DNA of 27,883 nt from NCBI GenBank assembly GCA_002428605.1, contig DIXH01000087.1, forward strand, positions 1-27,883. The letters run 5' to 3'. A model generated the notes under the pieces. That model saw nothing but the letters and a program-made list of their open reading frames with translations, searched no databases and was not told the origin of the DNA. The position numbers and the translations under genes are program-made. Positions 23,423-27,883 of the stretch are shown piece after piece (within the stretch, counting starts at the first letter, position 1; each line of letters opens with the position of its first letter). Origin of the DNA: Clostridiaceae bacterium UBA6085. GTDB taxonomy: Bacteria > Bacillota > Clostridia > Clostridiales > Clostridiaceae.

Positions 23423-23848
23423 ATGAAAAGTATCACGGAAATATTCAGGGAGAAGAAGTTGAAGCTCACACCACAGAGGATAGCGGTATATGACCACCTG
23501 AAGCACACAACATCGCATCCTACAGCTGAAGCGATCTACAGGTCGCTGCAGGAGAACTTTCCGCTCATGAGCCTTGCGACAGTGTACAAATCGCTGAATA
23601 CGCTGGTCGAGGTCGAGCTCGTGACTGAACTGGACCTCGGCGAAGGCAATTCCAGGTACGACGCGAATGTCTGTGACCATCCGCATATCCAGTGCACTGA
23701 GTGCGGCAAGGTCGAAGACATAATGGGACTCTCGCTCTCACCGCTCTGCAAGGAGCTTTCCAGGCACTCTGACTATACCCACACAGGAACCAAGGTGTAT
23801 TTTTTCGGAATCTGCAGGGAGTGTGCAAAGGGCAATTCGAGAAGCTGA
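23423..23848 (+). CDS. perR: Fur-family regulator, PerR-like
   Basis: 141 residues with a winged-helix DNA-binding domain (LTPQRIAVYDHLKHTTSHPTAEAIY; LATVYKSLNTL) and a C-terminal metal domain. By eye against B. subtilis PerR, the regulatory metal ligands H37, D85, H91, H93 and D104 fall on H32, D80 (SRYD), H86, H88 (DHPHIQC) and D99, and the structural zinc Cys pairs on C91, C94 and C131, C134. An Asp rather than Glu at the last regulatory position favours a peroxide-sensing PerR over Fur. It probably represses peroxide and iron-homeostasis genes. GAGGGATGAC precedes the ATG. No peroxide gene (rubrerythrin, ahpC, kat) lies in the window. Fur or Zur cannot be wholly excluded. Confidence 0.85.
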   Translation: MKSITEIFREKKLKLTPQRIAVYDHLKHTTSHPTAEAIYRSLQENFPLMSLATVYKSLNTLVEVELVTELDLGEGNSRYDANVCDHPHIQCTECGKVEDIMGLSLSPLCKELSRHSDYTHTGTKVYFFGICRECAKGNSRS

Positions 23849-23862
23849 ACTAAAGAAGATAC

Positions 23863-23895
23863 AAGAGGCGCAGCCAATATGGCCGCGCCTCTTTT
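23863..23895 (+). terminator. Terminator of the PerR-like gene
   Basis: A 13-bp stem with one mismatch (23863-23875 with 23881-23893) has loop AATAT and ends in TTTT, followed by CATTT. It lies 14 bases after the stop, and 20 bases from the convergent guaD stop. Confidence 0.85.
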
Positions 23896-23915
23896 CATTT
23901 CTATCCAGATACCTG

Positions 23916-25220
23916 TCAGATATTTAACCCTTCGATCCCGTTCCCCATTGCCTTCTCAGGGTATACAGGATTCCCACTGACATACCTTGCGATGATGTCC
24001 CTCCAGGTACCGCAGTATATGTACTTCTCAAGCCTCTCATCGATTCCGGGCATTCCAGAAGGATGAAGCCCTCTGTCGTCAATGACTATGCAGTCAAGCT
24101 CAAAGCCTTCCTCAAAGCTCCCTGTATTCCCGAAGAATTCTCCACCTCCCCTTGTGGCGATATAAAACGCTTCAGTTAATGTTACAGGTAAAAGGGATCC
24201 GTCTGTCTCGGCATGCTTCAGCTTGGAGCATTTGACGGCTGACACGATGCACTGCCTTATGCTTAGGGTATCGCCGCCTGAGATGTCGCTGCCTATGCCG
24301 ACCTTTATCCCAAGGTCCAGGAATTTCCTGAGCGGCATGATGCCGCTTGCCAGGTTTGAGTTTGAATCTGGACAATGGGCAGCAAAGAAGTTCCGGGACT
24401 TCATCATCCCGAGCTCATCTTCACTGTTATGGATGCAGTGAGCCATGATTGTGGGCGTTCTGCCGAAAAGGCCGAAGTCCTCGTATATTCCTGCATAGCT
24501 TGCTGAATCCGGATAAAGCTCCTTTACCCATTCTATCTCAGAAAGTGTCTCATTCAAGTGCGACTGCACAGGAGTGCCGTACCTTTCGGCAAGTCTTCCA
24601 AGCCCTTCCAGCAGCTCATCCGAGCATGTCGGGATGAACCTCGGGGTAAGTATCGGCCTGACATGGCCACTTCCTTCAAATCTTCTTATAAGCTCCTCGG
24701 TCTCCACCAGGGATCTGGCCGTATCCTCCGTCATACCCTTTACAGTATTCCGGTCCATGTTTACCTTGCCCGCATATGCCCTTATGCCTGAGGACTCAAG
24801 TATCTCCATAAGCCTTATCGTGCTCTCAGTGAAAACTGTTCCGAACACCACGGCATTTAGGGTACCCTCCCTCACCATGTCCCTGACAAACAGCCTGTAT
24901 ATCCTGTCCGCATAATCCATGTCACCAAAGCGCATCTCCTCAGGAAAAGTCCTTGCCTCAAGCCAGCTGAGCAGCTCCATGTCAAGGCCAAGACCCAGGT
25001 TCGCATACTGCGGTCCGTGTGTATGGAGGTCCGTGAAGCCGGGCATCACCAGGCAGCCCTCATGGTCGATTATCTCGATTCCACCGTAGGCTTCAGGAAT
25101 TTCACCGAATACACCGATGATTTTTCCCCCGTCGGAGACGATATAAGAATCAGGATGGATCTTGAGATCGTCCTTTGAAACCGCATATACTATGTCTCCC
25201 CTTACAGCCTTGAATCCCAT
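23916..25220 (-). CDS. guaD: Guanine deaminase
   Basis: 434 residues of the amidohydrolase superfamily; converts guanine to xanthine and ammonia in purine salvage or breakdown. Metal and substrate motifs in order: PGFTDLHTHGPQY (H66 and H68), LTPRFIPTCS (191-200), QSHLNET (H221, E224), MAHCIHNSED (H261), HCPDSNSNLASG, and GIGSDISGG (D312). Together they are the guanine deaminase signature. GAGGAGGTGG lies a few bases before the ATG. It stands alone on - strand, divergent from the small membrane protein gene. No purine riboswitch is visible upstream. Length is typical. Confidence 0.95.
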   Translation of the reverse strand: MGFKAVRGDIVYAVSKDDLKIHPDSYIVSDGGKIIGVFGEIPEAYGGIEIIDHEGCLVMPGFTDLHTHGPQYANLGLGLDMELLSWLEARTFPEEMRFGDMDYADRIYRLFVRDMVREGTLNAVVFGTVFTESTIRLMEILESSGIRAYAGKVNMDRNTVKGMTEDTARSLVETEELIRRFEGSGHVRPILTPRFIPTCSDELLEGLGRLAERYGTPVQSHLNETLSEIEWVKELYPDSASYAGIYEDFGLFGRTPTIMAHCIHNSEDELGMMKSRNFFAAHCPDSNSNLASGIMPLRKFLDLGIKVGIGSDISGGDTLSIRQCIVSAVKCSKLKHAETDGSLLPVTLTEAFYIATRGGGEFFGNTGSFEEGFELDCIVIDDRGLHPSGMPGIDERLEKYIYCGTWRDIIARYVSGNPVYPEKAMGNGIEGLNI

Positions 25221-25241
25221 AAAACCACCTCCTCACCCCCA

Positions 25242-25247
25242 ATTATA
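25242..25247 (-). promoter_or_regulatory. Candidate -10 box of guaD
   Basis: A consensus TATAAT on the - strand lies 22 bases from the ATG, following TTGATA. No matching -35 is evident at 16-18 bases, and the leader would be very short. Confidence 0.35.
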
Positions 25248-25302
25248 TATCAAACAAGGGTCGATCAGATGAAAAGTTTGCTGCTTGACATCCAGTGTTC
25301 TT

Positions 25303-25321
25303 GTGACAGCAGAGTGACAGC
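25303..25321. repeat. Direct repeat GTGACAGC, 11-base period
   Basis: GTGACAGC occurs at 25303-25310 and 25314-25321, one helical turn apart, in the guaD / small membrane protein gap. It may be a regulator site for either gene. Confidence 0.35.
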
Positions 25322-25356
25322 AACAGAAATAATTTGAGCGTATGATATTAATAGTT

Positions 25357-25391
25357 GTATTTAGTATATTTTAAAGAGTAGTATTTAGTAT
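25357..25391. repeat. Direct repeat GTATTTAGTAT
   Basis: Two exact 11-base copies at 25357-25367 and 25381-25391, starting 24 bases apart, in the upstream region of the small membrane protein gene. Confidence 0.4.
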
Positions 25392-25427
25392 GAAAGTAAT
25401 TTTACTGATATCTATTACAAAAACATC

Positions 25428-25449
25428 ATAGATAATGACCATTATCTAT
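25428..25449. promoter_or_regulatory. Perfect palindrome before the small membrane protein gene
   Basis: Two 10-base arms, ATAGATAATG and CATTATCTAT, flank a 2-base centre (AC). It ends 2 bases before the Shine-Dalgarno (GGGGG) of the next gene. As DNA it suits a dimeric repressor; as RNA it would give a 9-bp stem with a GACC loop next to the ribosome site. The halves resemble the ends of the Fur box (GATAATG, CATTATC), but the spacing is too short for the known 19-base or 7-1-7 site. Confidence 0.6.
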
Positions 25450-25462
25450 ATGGGGGTTTAAA

Positions 25463-25855
25463 ATGAAGAAAATTGCCAAAATCTCATTTTTCATTGCCTG
25501 CATAATAAGCCTGCTGGTCGGTTTGCTGCATTTTTTCGCGCCTTATGCCTTTGGATGGTATTCGTACATCCCTGATGCCCCGACAGAGATCATCCAGTCA
25601 GTCAACTACGTGAACTTCTGCTTTTCCTTCCTTCTCACAGGGATCAGCCTTCTGATGATGCTTATAAGGAAGCATCTCTTCGAAGGTCCTGCAGAGCTGA
25701 GGGCATTCTACTACTTCTTCGTTATTGTATGGCTGTCCCGCATTATCATCCAGATGATATGGCCATGGCCTTCAGGGCTTCAGGTCTGGCTGGTTACAGC
25801 ATTCACCATCCAGTTCATCTTCACATCGGTTCCGATGCTCTATCTTCTAACCTGA
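25463..25855 (+). CDS. Small four-helix membrane protein, unknown
   Basis: 130 residues with four predicted membrane helices, at about 5-28, 48-68, 80-101 and 106-128. The first helix starts right after MKKIAKIS. Between helices one and two is a periplasmic-type loop rich in aromatics (FGWYSYIPDAPTEIIQS). A short basic turn (RKHLFEGP) precedes helix three. I do not recognise the family. GGGGG lies 6 bases before the ATG. It has its own upstream region with two direct repeats and a palindrome, and is followed by an IS1182-type element; it could be a regulated membrane component, but nothing identifies a substrate. Confidence 0.75.
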   Translation: MKKIAKISFFIACIISLLVGLLHFFAPYAFGWYSYIPDAPTEIIQSVNYVNFCFSFLLTGISLLMMLIRKHLFEGPAELRAFYYFFVIVWLSRIIIQMIWPWPSGLQVWLVTAFTIQFIFTSVPMLYLLT

Positions 25856-26045
25856 ACTCCCGCTATATTTTTATAACAACACACTATCTGACATGGAAAT
25901 AGTCTAAAATCATTGATTTATAGCCATTTTGAACTAACCAAAACACCTGAACCGCTTGAAATTTTCGCTAATTGTTGTTGTTGGTTAGGGTGTCAAAACT
26001 TGGAAGTGGAAAATAATTAACTTATTAGTGTGGAATAGCTCAGCA

Positions 26046-26054
26046 TGGTAAAAT
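26046..26054 (+). promoter_or_regulatory. Candidate extended -10 promoter of the transposase
   Basis: TGGTAAAAT (TG, one base, TAAAAT at 26049-26054) lies 35 bases before the ATG; no good -35 is seen. Confidence 0.35.
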
Positions 26055-26088
26055 AAAGTGATAATTTTGAGTAGCAGGTGGTATAGAG

Positions 26089-27783
26089 ATGGGATTTTCA
26101 GCAAACAAACATCAGCAAGTGAACTTGGATGACAACTTCAATACATTGAGTGACATAACAAAGAAATTCATATTGAATTCCTGGGCTGGACGTTTTGCGG
26201 ACAACATATTTCCAGCAATAAATGAAGAGCGCTTCGCTAAACTCTATAGCAAAAATAGTTTCAGCAGACCCAATACTCCGGTGAATATTGTTGTCGCTGC
26301 ACTTCTTCTGAAGGAAGTGCTAAGACTCACAGATGACGAGCTTCTTCTTAACATCCTCACAGATGTGAAGTACCAATACGCTCTCCATACCACCAGCTTC
26401 AAGGATCAGCCTGTAAGTGACAGGACACTGAGCCGCTTCAGGAAGAGGCTTTACGACCATGAAATTGAAACAGGAGAAGATCTGCTTAAGGATGAGATGA
26501 TAGCGATTGCTGATAAAATGGTCGCATTCATGAAAATCAGCCCTTCCCTGAAGCGTATGGACAGTATAATGGTCGCTTCAAGCTGCAAGAAGATGTCCAG
26601 GCTTGAAATAGTCTACACCTGCATCAGTAATCTAAGCAGGCGAATCCAGGCAGACGGTATGGAAAAGATTCTCACGCCAAGACTTTCATTGTACCTTCAG
26701 GATGAACACAAGAACAACACACTATACCGAAGCAAGACAGAGGATCTTGAACTCAACCTTGAGAAGGCTATTGAGGATGCGGCATCACTGGCGAGAATAA
26801 GTGCCGTTGCATATAAAGAGACAGACGAATACAAGATGCTGACACGCGTCCTGAGGGAACAGGCTCAATTTGACAAGGACGGTTCAGTGAAGCCTAAGGA
26901 TAAGAAGGAAATAGGGACTGACAGCCTTCAGAACCCTTCCGATCCTGATGCCACTTTCCGCAGGAAAGCTGGAGAAAGCCATAAGGGCTATGTAGGTAAC
27001 TTAGTAGAAACTATGGACGAAAACGGAGCCATAATAACCCAGTTCGGCTATGAACAGAACATTCATAGTGATTCAGCCTTCTGCAAGGAAGTGGTGGATG
27101 AACTTGGTATGCAGGAAGAAACGGTGACAATAATTACGGATGGAGCCTATGGCGGAGAGGAGAACATCCGGAACGCCAGAGAGAAGAATATTCATCTTGT
27201 TACAACAACCTTGCTCGGGAAGGATCCAAGTGTCGTGCTGGGTGATTTTGTCATTGATGAAAATGAACATGAAGTTCGATATTGCCCTGAATGGCGAGTC
27301 CCTGTTAAAACTAGCTACAACGAGAAGCAAGACAGCTACAGAGTGCTGTTCCTCAAAGAGCATTGCGATACATGTAAGAATAGGAAAGCATGCAAAGTGA
27401 AAAACCAGAAGAAATATGCCATGGTCACTATAACTCCCAAGACTGTTGCGAGAGCGCAGTATCTGAAGAAATTATCCACAGAGGAATACAAAGAACTCAC
27501 AAGAAAGAGAAATGCAGTGGAAGGGATTCCATCGGTCCTCAGGAGAAGATACCAGGTGGACAAAATGCCCGTCCGGGGATTCCTGCGCTCAAAAATGTGG
27601 TTCACCCTGAAAATCGGGGCAATCAATGTTAAGAGGGTCCTTGCAAAGGTACTCTCTCCATCATTTTTCTCCATTCAAAACGATTTTTCAAAGTCGCTCA
27701 CCATGAAATTCCATATATTTAAGGCTCTTCTTTACTATATGTGGGTAGAAAATAGCCTCAATCAAAGTATTTATGCTGATTAA
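26089..27783 (+). CDS. IS1182-family transposase, intact
   Basis: 564 residues, full length for the family. An N-terminal helical domain (ILNSWAGRFADNIFPAINEERFAKLYSKNSFSRPNTPVNIVVAALLLKE in pattern) leads to the DDE catalytic core: D158 in RMDSIMVASS, D351 in TIITDGAYGGEEN, and E478 in RNAVEGIPSVLRRRY. A Cys cluster (C426, C429, C435) lies before the last acidic residue. AGGTGG precedes the ATG. No frameshift or internal stop is seen, so it may be active. It moves the IS by DNA transposition. The final residue run after about 520 (KSLTMKFHIFKALLYYMWV) is the usual variable tail. Confidence 0.95.
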   Translation: MGFSANKHQQVNLDDNFNTLSDITKKFILNSWAGRFADNIFPAINEERFAKLYSKNSFSRPNTPVNIVVAALLLKEVLRLTDDELLLNILTDVKYQYALHTTSFKDQPVSDRTLSRFRKRLYDHEIETGEDLLKDEMIAIADKMVAFMKISPSLKRMDSIMVASSCKKMSRLEIVYTCISNLSRRIQADGMEKILTPRLSLYLQDEHKNNTLYRSKTEDLELNLEKAIEDAASLARISAVAYKETDEYKMLTRVLREQAQFDKDGSVKPKDKKEIGTDSLQNPSDPDATFRRKAGESHKGYVGNLVETMDENGAIITQFGYEQNIHSDSAFCKEVVDELGMQEETVTIITDGAYGGEENIRNAREKNIHLVTTTLLGKDPSVVLGDFVIDENEHEVRYCPEWRVPVKTSYNEKQDSYRVLFLKEHCDTCKNRKACKVKNQKKYAMVTITPKTVARAQYLKKLSTEEYKELTRKRNAVEGIPSVLRRRYQVDKMPVRGFLRSKMWFTLKIGAINVKRVLAKVLSPSFFSIQNDFSKSLTMKFHIFKALLYYMWVENSLNQSIYAD

Positions 27784-27883
27784 GGCACTTTAGCTTTTCT
27801 GTTAGGAAGTGGAACTCTTAAGTCAGAGCATACAAGATATACCATATCTAGCATGTTCTGGATATTTCTAAACCCATATGCTT

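Larger units (their letters stand above)
25980..27883 (+). mobile_element. IS1182-family insertion sequence, boundaries unresolved
   Basis: The element is recognised through its transposase. The left end is probably about 25980-26000, because an AT-rich leader of about 90-110 bases precedes the transposase in this family, but I found no terminal inverted repeat pair between 25860-26088 and 27784-27883. The right end may lie outside the window. A 10-base GGAAGTGGAA occurs at 26002-26011 and 27805-27814 in the same orientation, so it is not an inverted terminal repeat. Confidence 0.6.

Noticed and set aside
25221..25330. Purine riboswitch before guaD
   Set aside because: No paired stems with the conserved loop bases of the purine aptamer are visible, and the apparent leader is too short.
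25428..25449. Classical Fur box
   Set aside because: The half-sites resemble it, but the centre is 2 bases, not the spacing of the 19-base or 7-1-7 Fur site, so only an unassigned operator is claimed.
26002..27814. GGAAGTGGAA pair as terminal repeats of the IS
   Set aside because: Both copies are in the same orientation; terminal repeats of this family are inverted.

Overview
The window looks like a chromosomal segment of an anaerobic, low-to-mid GC Gram-positive bacterium of the Clostridia (Bacillota). Evidence: a complete V/A-type ATPase operon in the ntp gene order known from Enterococcus hirae, strong AGGAGG-type ribosome binding sites, SpoVB-type flippase, PerR-like regulator, QueT-type ECF component, and heavy use of AGG for arginine. 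Species cannot be named from the sequence alone.

Layout. Bases 2-295 hold the tail of a + strand gene, probably an ATP-grasp enzyme, closed by a very strong hairpin. Bases 388-8869 (- strand) are a nine-gene V-type ATPase operon, transcribed H-I-K-E-C-F-A-B-D; the proteolipid carries the full residue set that binds sodium in E. hirae NtpK, so a Na+-coupled enzyme is likely. Bases 8967-11391 (- strand) hold two overlapping genes: a zinc phospholipase C-like protein without a signal peptide, then a B12-binding radical SAM protein. An M29 aminopeptidase follows on + (11679-12794). Bases 12944-17859 (- strand) form a tight four-gene unit: compact UvrD-like helicase, RluA-type pseudouridine synthase, SpoVB/MurJ-like flippase, and a YjdF/DUF2238-like membrane protein. 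On + come nicotinate phosphoribosyltransferase, a QueT transporter component and an MFS transporter (18047-21349). On - are a small thioredoxin-like protein and ornithine carbamoyltransferase argF (21393-22993). The 429-base gap before the PerR-like gene (+, 23423-23848) holds a consensus argF promoter overlapped by two ARG-box-like sites and a separate perR promoter. Guanine deaminase (-) and a small four-helix membrane protein (+) are divergent, with an unusual palindrome and direct repeats between them. An IS1182-family transposase (26089-27783) lies at the right end; its element boundaries were not resolved.

Most of the window is housekeeping: ion-coupled ATPase, salvage of nicotinate, guanine and queuosine precursors, arginine metabolism and peroxide sensing. 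I see no CRISPR array, tRNA, rRNA, prophage or clear defence system, and no convincing undescribed multi-gene system. The best leads are the non-secreted PLC-like protein overlapping a radical SAM gene, the operator-like palindrome before the small membrane protein, and the dense regulatory DNA around argF/perR.
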